Assembly (NCBI GenBank): GCA_032716605.1
Contig: JAVRFV010002329.1
Span: forward strand, 227,329-291,328
Source of the DNA: Paralithodes platypus
Lineage: Eukaryota; Arthropoda; Malacostraca; Decapoda; Lithodidae
DNA length: 64,000 nucleotides
Direction of reading: 5' to 3'
Shown piece after piece: positions 42,052-52,947 of the stretch. The position numbers and the translations under genes are program-made. The notes below the pieces were generated by a model, which saw only the letters and a list, made by a program, of their open reading frames with translations, was not told the origin of the DNA and ran no database searches. The first letter of the stretch is position 1, and the number at the start of each line of letters is the position of its first letter.

Positions 42052-43377
42052 TATTTGCCTCCTGCTGGCAATATATTTGATGATGACAATATGCCTATAT
42101 CATGGATGGGGTGAGGGGGGCAAAGCCCTCCCTCAAGTTCCTCAACATATCATTGTATCCAATGGCAGTCAAAATAGTCGGGAACATGATGGCAAGCGTC
42201 CGCCGCCGCTCCGCGTAGTGTAAACAATGCTGGCGGTACGCCCGAACTCTACATTCTACCCCCGTTACTTTGCCCCCCTGCTGGCAATATATAGCCTATG
42301 ATGATGACGGGTGGATGGGACTCGTTAGCCTTGGTCGGCAGCCCATCTAGGGGAGACAACCTTATAAAAATCCGGGTGGATGGGACTCGTCAGCCTTGGT
42401 CGGCAACCTGTCTAGGGGAGTAAACCTGATACAAATCCATACTACTTAACTAAGGGTAAGGCAGGTTAGTGGATGGATTAGCCGAACACCACTGTAGAAA
42501 AATAGTGCTAACAAGACACAGGGCCTCGGAGTCGGATGGATCCTAAATTGAGTGGTCAATCCTGTAAGTCTTTCATTAAACTGGCTCGGGTTCTCCCTCT
42601 TACAGGGAAAAGGTCTGCTTGGGGGCATTCTGTGTATGGCCACCCTCATTAAGGGGAGTAAGGCGTCCGGCAATAGATAGATAGATAGAGATGATGACAA
42701 TAGAGGGGTGAGATGGGGCAAAGCCCCCCTCAATCTATTATTGTATCCCACGGCAGTCAAAATAGCCTAGACAGGTATATGATCACGGACGTACAGTACG
42801 AGTATTGTAAACAAAGCGGGCGATAGGCCTACGCCCGGATACTACAATCTACATGGGCCGTTGGGAGACGGCCTGTTAACACATCCCTTACCGGATAATT
42901 TAATTAAAAAAATCAAAATAAACAAAAATAGGTTAGACACGAACGTAAGTAACGTAACTGTGAGTCTGTGACCGTACAACTTATGGCTGCTTAGGTTTAT
43001 TAGGCTAGGTGAATTAGATTTGCATAAAGTAACCTAACTTAACCTTTCCTAAACTAACTGGGGTTGGATGTAGATTCCGGGCGTAAGGTCGTCATTGTTT
43101 ACATAGGGCGATCGGCGCGCGGTTAACTTCGTGTCTAGGCTATTTTGACGGTGATTTTTTGGGGTTAGGCCTAGGCCTATTAACAGAATGTGGAGTTCGG
43201 GCGTACCGCCAGACTTCTTTACACTACGCGGAGCGGAGTCGGGACGCTTGCCATCATGTCCCCGTCTATTTTGACTGCCTTTGGATACAATAATATGTTG
43301 AGGAACTTGAGGGCCTCATCCCCCCCATGACATATTTTCATCATCATATACCGGTATATAGCCTGTAGGGGCAAATA
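42052..43377. mobile_element. 1.3-kb foldback element
   Basis: Inverted arms of about 215 bp: TATTTGCCTCCTGCTGGCAA...GTACGCCCGAACTCTACATT on the left and its near reverse complement at about 43188-43377. Between the arms lie a partial further copy of the family (from 42271) with a SINE, and GGTCGTCATTG-type sequence shared with 41650-42050. No ORF. Confidence 0.65.
42309..42690 (+). mobile_element. (ATAG)-tailed SINE with 9-bp target duplication
   Basis: Flanked by GATGATGAC on both sides (42300-42308 and 42690-42698). It begins with two 65-bp head units (GGGTGGATGGGACTCGT at 42309 and 42374), followed by a body (CAAGACACAGGGCCTCGGAG..., GGGCATTCTGTGTATGGCCA) and a tail (ATAGATAGATAG). A second copy lies inverted at 55424-55810 and a 3' relative at about 55120-55307. 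Confidence 0.85.
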
Positions 43378-43528
43378 GGCTATACAGGAGATACAACAAT
43401 ATAGGTAGCAAATTTCAATGGTAGTTTTGGGTTCCTATCATCATATGCTTCATTTCTATATACTTTTTATCCCCGGGAAAAAAAAAAAAAATCTTGGGAT
43501 TTTTCAATTTTTTCTTGGGATTTTTTTT

Positions 43529-44168
43529 GGCAAGAATGTAGCTACCGGGTGTACCGCCCGTCTAGTTTACACTACGCGGACGCTCACCATCACGTTCCCG
43601 TCTATTTTGACTGCCTTTGGATACAAAAATACATTACCCTAACCAAACAATCTAACCTAACCTAACCTAGTATTATAGATTTATAAGTGTTTATTTTATT
43701 ATATAAGTATTTATAGATGATTTATGTTGTGTCGGTAGTGGTACACCCGGTAACTATATCCATCCCTTTTTTTTTTTGTTCATTAACCTAACCAAAAAAC
43801 CTAACCTAAATGTATTTGGGGGCTATTAGGTTAGGTTAGGTTAGGTTAGGTTAGGTTAGGTTAGGTTAGGTTAGGTTAGGTTAGGTTAGGTTAGGTTAGG
43901 TTAGGTTAGGTTAGGTTTTTGGGGATGGATGTAGTTACCGGGTGTACCACTACCGACATACAACATAAATCATCTAGGCTATAAATACTTATAATAAAAT
44001 AAATACTTATAAATCTATAATACTAAGTTAGGTTAGGTTAGGTTAGGTTGTTGATTAGGGTAATATATTTTTGTATCCAAAGGCAGTCAAACTAGACGGG
44101 AACATGATGGTGAGCGTCCGCGTAGTGTAAACAAGACGGGCGGTACCCCCGGTAACTACATTCTTGCC
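43529..44168. mobile_element. 640-bp foldback element containing (TTAGG)18
   Basis: The outer arms GGCAAGAATGTA... and ...TACATTCTTGCC pair along about 240 bp, including GTCTATTTTGACTGCCTTTG and ACAACATAAATCAT in inverted order. The loop holds the TTAGG array. Arm ends resemble the inner arms of the 42052-43377 element, so they are related families. Confidence 0.85.
43826..43915 (+). repeat. (TTAGG)18 interstitial telomere-type array
   Basis: Eighteen perfect TTAGG units, the canonical arthropod telomeric repeat. Four more lie at about 44030-44049 and a short CCTAA-oriented run at 43650-43668. Being inside a foldback, it is interstitial rather than a true chromosome end. Confidence 0.95.
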
Positions 44169-44692
44169 GTTTTTTTGGTTAGGTTAACGACCAAAAATAA
44201 AATCTCAATTTTTTTTTTTTTAAATAGGCTATCACTAGATTTTTTGGAAAAACTAAATAAGATGGTCACTAATTTTCCCATGGATTTTTTTATTTTTCCC
44301 TGTTAGTTTTCATCAATATATAGTGTTTGGAAATAATTACAACCCTCGGCGAAACCGTTTTCCCCATTATACAATGATCTCAAGACACGCCGTACAGTAG
44401 TGGGGAGGGCTATGAAGTACAGGGAAAATGAGGGGTTAAATGCGTAAAACGGCGATTAAAACGTATTTTAGCAAAACTTGGCTCGGGTTTTAAGGTATTT
44501 CAAAGGCCTAAAACCCAATATTTCGAAAACCCGAGCCAAGTTTTGGCCAAAGCTGGTTCGGATTTTGAGAGTTTGTAGACAACAAAATTACAGTAACCTC
44601 ATTTAGAAATTTGGCTCAGGTTTCCCGAAATTACAAAGCCATAAAACCCGAATTTTGGAAAACCCGAGCCAAGTTTTGGCAAAACTTGGCTC
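44169..44692. repeat. hairpin repeats with AACTTGGCTCGGGTTTT arms
   Basis: Two adjacent hairpins (about 44471-44552 and 44605-44695) use AACTTGGCTCGGGTTTT or close variants against AAACCCGAGCCAAGTTTT. The rest of the interval is AT-rich with no gene. Confidence 0.6.
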
Positions 44693-45137
44693 GGATTTTC
44701 TTACAGTTTCTTACAGTAGATCCTCTGGAAAACGTCAAACTAGGCCTGTGTATCCAGCTCAGTACCAGTACTTGCACTGCTGCGGTCGTTCACGGTGTTG
44801 GCGGCAGACGCAAAAATTTTACTATTCTGTATTTTTGCTTTATAATCAAACTTCAAATCTTGTCTTCCCCATGCTTTATCAAGATTACTTTCAAACTCCC
44901 TTATTGATTCGGAATCGACTACATACTGGGGCAGTGCATTCCACTCATTTACCACTCTATCACAAAATGAGTTCTTTGCCTTCTCAAGCCTATTTCTTTC
45001 TTTGTAAATTTTCTTAGAGTGTCCTCTCGTTCTTGTTCCCTCCCGCATCAAGAAGATACCTTCACACACATCCTCATAATACTTTCCTGACACTATCTTA
45101 AAAGTCTCTATCATATCCCCTCTCTTTCTCCTATATG
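44693..45137 (-). pseudogene. LINE A: 5'-truncated LINE tail, distal part
   Basis: Minus strand encodes the RT C-terminal region (ERNRLEKAKNSFCDRVVNEWN, LDKAWGRQDLKFDYKAKIQN) and ends in CTGTAAGAA repeats. It is nearly identical to the LINE B end at 52948-53330. The BEL element inserted at 45138; the remaining 5' part of this copy is 52878-52947. Confidence 0.8.
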
Positions 45138-45798
45138 TATGGCTAATTTAGATAAGTGGACTGTATATTATTGATATTAAAGGAACATTAACCATATAGA
45201 ATATATTACCCTTTGATGAACTCAGCTGGTGATTGGAGGATGGCGGAAAATAGGCTAGATGACTGGAAGTGGTTAGTATAGTAAACAGAGTATGAAAAAG
45301 AGGCTACAATAGGCTAGGATAGGCTAGATATTTACGTTAAGTTGTGCTAAGTAACCAAGATGATGATGGTGACTATGGAGTATGAGATGAAAAGTGAAGT
45401 GAAAACACCTGGTGAAGTAACTAGGAAAAGAAGGCTTAGCGTGTGTAGCTGGGACGGAGGTTGGTTGGAGAGTGCGCGAGCGCGTTATGTTTGTCTCTGT
45501 CGTGACACACCGCACACGCGCATAACATATGGAAAATGTATCCCATCTTATTTACAATGAGATACTTATAAACAATCTTAAATAATACAAATATATATAT
45601 ATATATGGGAATTATAATCCTACAATACTTTCCCATATACAACTATAGAATAATATATTCTACCCAATCATGGAACGTTCGACCAAGGTTATGGAAGCAT
45701 TCAACTTAAGACTACGGAACGATACGTAACGCTACATCAACCCAAATTACGTAACATCGAGACTGTTCATACTAGTTTGAGTACACTAAGTATGGACA
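45138..45798 (-). repeat. BEL/Pao 3' LTR
   Basis: Direct repeat of 52210-52872, for example GGAGAGTGCGCGAGCGCG and a TA dinucleotide run near 45593. The purine-rich GGTGGGAATA just upstream on the minus strand may be the polypurine tract. Confidence 0.9.
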
Positions 45799-45835
45799 TA
45801 TTCCCACCAACAGAAAATATACAAAATTTACATGA

Positions 45836-46822
45836 TTAGATTTGCCCGGAGGCAATCTTATCCCGCCAAACTTGGGAGGATATCTGGGCTGCCTGTCGAC
45901 GTGGGCGTCCGCCGGACGCGTCAACAGGCTGCACCGAAGTAGAAGCCAGAGAGGGGACTTCAATGGATAACTGATCCGAGGGGGTGTCCTTGCGATCGAG
46001 GTCACCCTCAAGAGGATATAGTCGGACTGTTGGCCGTGTGATTACTCCAGTCCTGGTGCGAACCTTTGCTACCCGAACCTCACCATCACGACCTGGTAAT
46101 AACTCCTCTATCCGACCCAATTTCCAAAATGCGCGCAGGCCCTCCTCATGGATGGTTACCACGTCCCCTACCCTACGCCAATGACCTTTTAATGGTGGTA
46201 GTTTATTCTTTTGCACTTCCCTTAAAGTCACCAGATATTTTGTTGACCAGCGATGCCAAATATCTCGCGATAATTTACGAATGTATTTGTAGCGGGCCGA
46301 TATCACTTCCTTACTTATGTAGTCTGGATCCTCCATAGTATCCTCGTCATGCTCTTCAGGAAGATCCCGCAGTCTGTATCCACGTACCAGTACTGAGGGT
46401 GTGATTGGGGTAAGGTCTTCCAAATCACCAGAAGCATAGTATTGAGGGCGATCATTTACGGTGGCTTCAATCTCCAAGAGTATGGTGTTGAGTTCCTCAA
46501 TCGAGATGAGAGCTCTACCCAACACCTTCTTTAGACCCGCCTTCACGATGCCTATGGCTCTCTCCCATATGGCGCCAAACCAAGGCGCTCTGGCAGGAAT
46601 GAAACGCCATTCGCATTTTACATCCGCTAGGCAGGTCTGAATCTTAGGATTGTTGCTCACTTCTTTGAGATATGTAGATGCCCCTATGAAAGTCTTTGCA
46701 TTGTCACTCAGCATGATACGCGGATATCCCTGTCTACTGCAGAATCTTCGGAAGGCATGTAGGAAGCTATCACAAGTGAGGTTGGTGACCAGTTTCCAGG
46801 TGAATTGCCCTGGTAACAGCAC
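45836..46822 (-). pseudogene. BEL/Pao integrase catalytic core and C-terminus
   Basis: 328 codons open. SDNAKTFIGA supplies the second catalytic Asp and APWFGAIWERAIGIVK the Glu. The C-terminal segment (LPPLKGHWRRVGDVVTIHEEG..., LGRIEELLPGRDGEVRVAKVRT) is the DUF5641-type domain that ends BEL/Pao polyproteins. It lost frame with the upstream part by a 1-bp shift near 46810. Confidence 0.85.
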
Positions 46823-47572
46823 AAGTGAAAAGTATCATATACACCTTAAGATTGGGTGAATCTTTCACAGGGATTGCTCCACTGTAGTCAACCCCGGTAA
46901 CTTTGTAAGGGTCACCTGGGGTAGTTCGCAGGTTTGGTAAGGGAGGAATTCCGACGGGATCATAATGTGTTCCCTGTACTCTTCTACACTTTAAGCATTT
47001 GCGAAGGACTTTCTTGACCACCTGCCTGATTCTAGGCACCCACCATCGTTGTCTTACATAGGTGACTATATGACCAACCCCATAATGACAACAGAGTCGG
47101 TGACACCTATCGATGATAAGATGGGTGAAAGGATGATTGGGGGCAGTAATATTGGATACTCACTTGCCTCAGAGAGTGCTGCCAATTGTAATCTGCCTCC
47201 GCAATGTATCAAGTCCCCCTTCAAGTGTAAGCCCAACTGGTTGATCAGGTTATTCCTAGACTTTGTTCCCTTAACCAGTAATTTACATTCCTGCGTATAT
47301 ATTTCTTGTTGACAGAGCTTATGTAATAATTTATCTGCAATTCTGATCTCCTTCACATTGAGGTAAGCACTACCTGTGGGCGGTGTGCCTTTAATTTTTG
47401 CTTTTACATTTCGTACAAATCGTAACACCCATGCTGTAACACGTTGTAACTTTTCATAGCTGCTGAATCTATCCCAGTCCCATAACCGTGTGTCTTCGTC
47501 AGGCACCGAGTCAATTACCGGTGCCACAATAGCAGTGTGTTGCTCGCTCAAATCTATATATTCTCTGGCCAT
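46823..47572 (-). pseudogene. BEL/Pao integrase N-terminal part
   Basis: Contains LGLHLKGDLIHCGGRL, then an HHCC zinc-finger region across a frameshift near 47070 (CHRLCCHYGVGHI...CLKCRR) and VTGVDYSGAIPV with the first catalytic Asp, then TCAVTRAIHLE. Two frameshifts separate it from its neighbours. Confidence 0.8.
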
Positions 47573-48132
47573 TCGTTGGGATCATTAAGCCAGCATGGGC
47601 CATTCCACCACAACGCAGAAGATTTGAGAAATTTAGCAGAGACACCACGAGTAATGCAGTCACTTGGATTCTCTTTGGTAGACACATACCGGAACTGTGC
47701 GGTTGGGAGCAGGGTACGAATTTCGTCGACACGGTTGGTGACGTACACTGGTAGCTTCTTACGGCTATGTAACCAGTAGAGCGTAATTTGTCTGTCACTC
47801 CATACAACTGTCTCTGAGATATTTAGCAAATTTTTAAAAGTTTCCTCTACAAAGTGAACGAGTCTAGCAGCCAACAGAACTGCAGTCAGCTCTAATTTTG
47901 GGATGGAAAGGGATTTGATCGGGGCGACTTTCGCCTTCGCCATGACTAGACGGCTGCCACTTGTGTCAACAAAGTATATGGCGGTGCCGTACGCGACCTT
48001 GCTAGCGTCTGAGAAGGCATGAATGGAAACAGGATGGTCCATGACAACTCTCCGAGGAAAATTAAAACCCTTACAGAGACGGAGATCCGAAATAATGTCT
48101 TCCCACTCCTGAACCAGATCGCCAGTCAAAAC
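47554..48132 (-). pseudogene. BEL/Pao RNase H domain
   Basis: Follows the polyprotein through an in-frame TAG at 48133-48135. HAFSDASKVAYG, SIPKLELTA and VVWSDRQITLYWLH hold the RNase H acidic residues, followed by STKENPSDCITRG, typical of BEL/Pao. Confidence 0.85.
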
Positions 48133-48135
48133 CTA

Positions 48136-49983
48136 ATCCCAACCTAATTTTATCCTCCATAATTGCTGAAGGAATAATCTTGAATTGATCGACACCGGTA
48201 GAACTATCCCCAAGGGGTAAAAAAGTTTAGCCGTCATACTCAAGCAGATTTGTTTTGTAATCTGCGAATATTGCGCGTACTGAACGCCGAATGAGAGGGT
48301 AACGGTATCCTCATACGACGATAGTGCTTGACGCTCAACCTGTGAGTATTCCTTAGGGCTTATCCCGATGTGATCTAATTCCCACAAAACGTTTAAGTCA
48401 TTTTTGCATGGTGGAATATTACCAGTGGACATGTATTCGTCCATTGGGTTTACTGCTACATTCAATACAGTAATTACCTTTGTGCTGGAGCTGGTAGGTT
48501 GTGCCACATATGAACCACTGATGGCGTACCCGTACTTGGTAGGAAGCAGAATTAGGCTACCTGATCTTTTATACCCAGGTCGCACTATATTGTAGTAGTG
48601 ATCCGCACCAATAAGCAGCTCCAGCTGGTCTGTGTCCGTTGCGTGAGGATCGGCTAATTGTATGCCTTTACTTTGTAAACTAACCAGTTTAGACTTTAGG
48701 TTAAGTTCACCTTTATGTTCTGGCAATTCATCAACCACTATTGCGTCTAGATGATGAAATTTACCTCTGTGTTTGTATTGCAGTGCCACAACATTATATT
48801 CCCTAGAGGCTTGCTTCCCGGTAAATCCGTGAAGACATAACTCCTCAGTTCCTTTAGAAATGTAGGAAAGGGAGGATAGAACAGAAGACTTCACAAAGGT
48901 CCTCAGAGAACATTGGTCAAGTAGCGATCTGATTTTAACACAATTATTATCCTTACCCTTTACCGGCAGCTGTACGGTGGGCAAGATTACTATATTTTTA
49001 CCTGTGGCAACGGACATTGTAGTTGAAGTAGCAGCAGTCTGCTCTCTCTTGGTGTTATCCTCCGCTGGTCTACTTTCCTTCCCTTGTTTTTGTGTACACA
49101 GGGAATGAAAGTGTTTGCCCTTACAAAACTTGCAGCTTCTTATGTTAGGATTAGTACAACCCGAATGGCCATGGTCTTTTGACAAGCACCCAGTGCAGAG
49201 ACGTAGTTGACGGGCTCTTTTAACTTTAAGAGGCCCTGTCTTATACTTCATACACTTGTACCATAAATAATTGGTGCCACTACACAGAACACAGTTGAAT
49301 TTCCTGTACTCACTCTGGGCGGTAAATGTTGCCGTAGCCATGGGTGTACCCCCTACTCTGTCTTGACCCGCCATATTGTACACTTCAGCCTGGAGGCAAT
49401 GAGTGAATTTCTTATAATCCAGGCTAGAGTCTCCCATTTCCCGTTTTATGGTTTCTTTTAGTGGTGATGGTAACTTATTGACAAGAGTCACCACACAAAA
49501 TTCCTCCAAACAAATACCATGGCTAATGATTGACCTCATCACACTCTCTGTATTGGCATAGAAGTCCTTCAGGTCAGCTGTTTGGTGTTTGGGTGACACT
49601 AATTGATTGAAGTTGGTAACATAAGCTGCCTTGATTCGATCTGGATGCCCATATGTCTCTTGCAGGAGCTCAATTGCTGGGGCATAGCTTGCACTTTCGA
49701 TAATGAATCCTTCGACTAGCTTATGTGCATCACCCTGAAGCTGACCCTTTAGATAGGTGAAGCGTTGTATATCTGTGAGGTCGGGATTGTCATGGATGGT
49801 ACACTTGAACATCTCCCAAAATCCCGACCACATGGTGGCATCACCTTCAAATTTTGGAAGAGTAAGATGTGGTAATTTGACTGCGGATTTCTTTGGCTCC
49901 TTCTTGACCTCTGTTGATGACTCAACACTCCACAGTTCCTTCACATTTACCAATTCTTTCACCCAACCCGATCTTATAAATTC
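48136..49983 (-). pseudogene. BEL/Pao gag body, zinc knuckles, protease and RT remnant
   Basis: LPKFEGDATMWSGFWEMF begins the typical gag body. The zinc-knuckle-like LCTGCLSKDHGHSGC and CKFCKGKHFHSLC lie near the middle. The protease segment reads SLLDQCSLRTFV, where Cys stands at the usual Gly of the D-x-G motif. After LWELDHIGISPKEYSQVERQ and SYEDTVTLSF the sequence passes straight to ITKQICLSMTAKLFYPLGIVLP, the connection that normally follows RT. The whole RT catalytic core is deleted. Confidence 0.85.
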
Positions 49984-50842
49984 AAAAATAAACACTGCAA
50001 TTTCTCTGAACCAGGACCTTTCTAGAATTAATGAATGGGGACAAGAGAATCTAGTTTCCTTTAATGCACAGAAAACCAAGTACATTCAATTTTCTAACCG
50101 ACAGAATCTCACTGACTCCCATATATTTTTTAATGATGTAAATATTCCCACTTCCCCTAGTATTGACATTCTCGGTGTAACATTAACTACTAACTTGAGC
50201 TGGACACATTATGTTAGAAGCATTGCTAAGAATGCCTCTAAAAAACTGGGACTCCTGTACAGAGTTCGCGAATTCTTCACTGACGAGCAGTTGGCCGTAA
50301 TATATAAAAGTCATGTGCGCTCTCAGATGGATTACTGTTCACCTCTGTGGGGTGGAAGTGGAGTGGTTGCATTGAGGCAGTTGGACAAAATTCAAAATAA
50401 AGCTATTAGATTAATCAATAACCCTGCAATCACACAGGACCTTCCTACATTAGCCATACGAAGAAACGTTGCATCCCTTGCATTATTCTACAGATATTTT
50501 CACAGCAATTGTTCCGAGGAACTTGCTTCAATTGTGCCGCCTCTCCACATCTTTCCCCGTAGAACTAGGGCAGCTGAGAGCGCCCATGAATTTACACTTT
50601 CTCCTCCACAATGCAGAACTTCTGCTTATCAGAATTCATTTATCCCCAGAGCTACTACTCTTTGGAATTCACTTCCCTCGAATTGCTTTCCACAAACTTA
50701 CAATCAACAAATGTTTAAATCCAGTTGTTACAAACATTTTATGAATGGAGGATGCCTTTAGGCACATGGACCTTTTTGTTTTATCTGTGTTTTTCCTTCC
50801 TCCGTTCATTGTCTCTTAAAAAAAAAAAAAAAAAAAAAAAAT
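49984..50842 (+). mobile_element. LINE D: 5'-truncated LINE end with poly(A), inserted in BEL gag
   Basis: Plus strand encodes the RT thumb and C-terminus (INEWGQENLVSFNAQKTKYI, ILGVTLTTNLSWTHYV, SHVRSQMDYCSPLWGG, ATTLWNSLPSNCFP), ends at 50761, and is followed by an A run at 50819-50842. The reading style and poly(A) fit a Jockey-type LINE. It separates BEL gag residues ...HTEGDLD and SGWVKELVNV. The left boundary is approximate. Confidence 0.8.
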
Positions 50843-51116
50843 CAAGATCCCCTTCAGTGTGGCAACGATTACTTGTATGCCCTCCATATATAAGGTATCC
50901 TCTCTTAATTATCACCTCGATATACTCGGCGTCCTCGTAAGTGTCGGCCAGGTCCTCCTGTGTGACCTCATACTTGTCAAGTTGCTTTTGAATACTGAGC
51001 AACCTGGCCTCCACCTCCACTCTAGACGCCGAATCAAGGAATTCGTCAATATCAGAGGTCAAGACCGTCAAAGAGCCCTTAAGTCCAGCCCGACGCTTTT
51101 GTACACTTTTAGCCAT
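50843..51116 (-). pseudogene. BEL/Pao gag N-terminus
   Basis: Begins MAKSVQKRRAGLKGSLTVLT and continues SRVEVEARLLSIQKQLDKYE, the usual start of BEL/Pao gag; cut by LINE D after HTEGDLD. The start codon is the first ATG of the frame, and upstream to the LTR is leader. Confidence 0.8.
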
Positions 51117-52209
51117 GATTATACGAGAAGGAAATATATTGACGTTAAATCAAACTATCAATGCCAGACCGAATAAGTTGCGGACAACAATACAGTACTC
51201 CGAGAAATCAAATTAAATCGCAAGCCGAAAATAAAACACCCTCACGAAATGCGGAATAAGAATTGTGCGCAATGTAGACAAGCAATCTGGAGCTTTTCAA
51301 TTTAACTCCTTACGTAGTATGAAATTATAGAATCATTACGCCATAAGTTTAGAAAAGCCGGGAGGGAAATTTAGTACAATACAGTATAGGCCAAAAGTCT
51401 CCAGATGTCAAAAAGAGAGAGGTACCGTTTAACGTTATAATAAATTTAAGAATTTGAAGAGAGAGAGAGCCTATAGGGTAATTTAAACAGGCTAAACTCA
51501 ATGGGTACCGCTAAATTTATATTATTAAATTTAATAAATGTGAAAATTGTACACAAGAAAAGTTCATCTCAAGAAGTCACAAGGAAAAAAGTTTTGAGTT
51601 GGATTAACACACACTTAGCCTATCAGCTATCATATTACCCCGCCTTCAGGGCACACGACGAGAGTAGAATTTAGAAAGATATGTGAATGAATAACCTTTA
51701 AAGAAGTTATTTTTCAGTATAGACCTAATTTTGATCTAGATTTAAATTAAATCTAGATTAAATTTAACATACAGTACAGTATGGATGAATTTAATCTTAA
51801 TGCCGTGCCAATTGTGCAAGATTTTCTAGGGCTAAAGTAGTTTTAATATAATTTAATGAGCCTGAAAAAGCATTTAAAGTAGGCTAATTATTGTTTTGAG
51901 TACTGTACTGATTCAGATTTACAACTTTTCATTCTGGGTAAAACTCCCGTCGCAGCCCTGACCTATCCACTAGTTTCCACATCCTGTCCCACTGGTCAGG
52001 CACCTGGGGCGGCCTGAGCAAAGAGCGGACGAAAAAAACCCGACAGCCCCACGGGGCCAAATGACTGGGGCCTGGAGGACGTAGGACACATAACAAAAAC
52101 AGGGATAGGCCAGCCCCACTCCAAGCAAGGCAACTACCGACCGCCGAATAACACCCAAAAAAATGGGGGGGGGGGGGGGCTAACTAGTGAAAGGTTTAAG
52201 GACCAATTA
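51117..52209 (-). other. BEL/Pao leader between 5' LTR and gag
   Basis: Non-coding. Directly inside the 5' LTR the minus strand reads AATTGGTCCTTAAACC, a candidate primer-binding site. A G run lies at 52167-52181 (plus strand). No other feature seen. Confidence 0.6.
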
Positions 52210-52872
52210 TATGGCTAATTTAGATAAGTGGACTGTATATTATTGATATTAAAGGAACATTAACCATATAGAATATATTAGCCTTTGATGAACTCAGCTG
52301 GTGATTGGAGGATGGCGGAAAATAGGCTAGATGACTGGAAGTGGTTAGTATAGTAAACAGAGTATGAAAAGAGGCTACAATAGGCTAGGATAGGCTAGAT
52401 ATTTACGTTTAAGTTGTGCTAAGTAACCAAGATGATGATGGTGACTATGGAGTATGAGATGAAAAGTGAAGTGAAACACCTGGTGAAGTAACTAGGAAAA
52501 GAAGGCTTAGCGTGTGTAGCTGGGACGGAGGTTGGTTGGAGAGTGCGCGAGCGCGTTATGTTTGTCTCTGTCGTGACACACCGCGCACGCGCATAACATA
52601 TGGAAAATGTATCCCATCTTCTTTACAATGAGATACTTATAAACAATCTTAAATAATACAAATATATATATATATGGGAATTATAATCCTACAATACTTT
52701 CCCATATACAACTACTGTATAGAATAATATATTCTACCCAATCATGGAACGTTCGACCAAGGTTATGGAAGCATTCAACTTAAGACTACGGAACGATACG
52801 TAACGCTACATCAACCCAGATTACGTAACATCGAGACTGTTCATACTAGTTTGAGTACACTAAGTATGGACA
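52210..52872 (-). repeat. BEL/Pao 5' LTR
   Basis: 663-bp direct repeat of 45138-45798. Differences include GCGCACGCGC versus GCACACGCGC, a shorter TA run and an extra CTGTA near 52715. Confidence 0.9.
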
Positions 52873-52877
52873 ATATG

Positions 52878-52947
52878 CCAGTGTCGGAAGCACCAGTGTC
52901 CTCAACCTCTGTTCATAGCCCGCATTCTTCAACGTTGGTACTAGCTT
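52878..52947 (-). pseudogene. LINE A, proximal part
   Basis: Continuation of LINE A across the BEL insertion (GCCAGTGTCGGAAGCACCAG...GTTGGTACTAGC), matching LINE B at 53394-53460. LINE A therefore was a severely 5'-truncated copy of about 0.5 kb inserted at the 3' end of LINE B. Confidence 0.75.

Larger units (their letters stand above)
45138..52872 (-). mobile_element. BEL/Pao LTR retrotransposon, internally deleted
   Basis: LTRs of 661 and 663 bp, TG-starting (TGTCCATACTTAG), a 5-bp target duplication ATATG (45133-45137 and 52873-52877), and gag-protease-(RT remnant)-RNase H-integrase order typical of BEL/Pao. It is interrupted by LINE D at about 49984-50842. RT motifs are absent, so it could move only with helper proteins. 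LTRs differ by several indels and substitutions, so insertion is not very recent. Confidence 0.9.

Noticed and set aside
43826..43915. True telomere end
   Set aside because: The TTAGG run is only 90 bp, lies in the loop of a foldback element and is flanked by transposon DNA on both sides.
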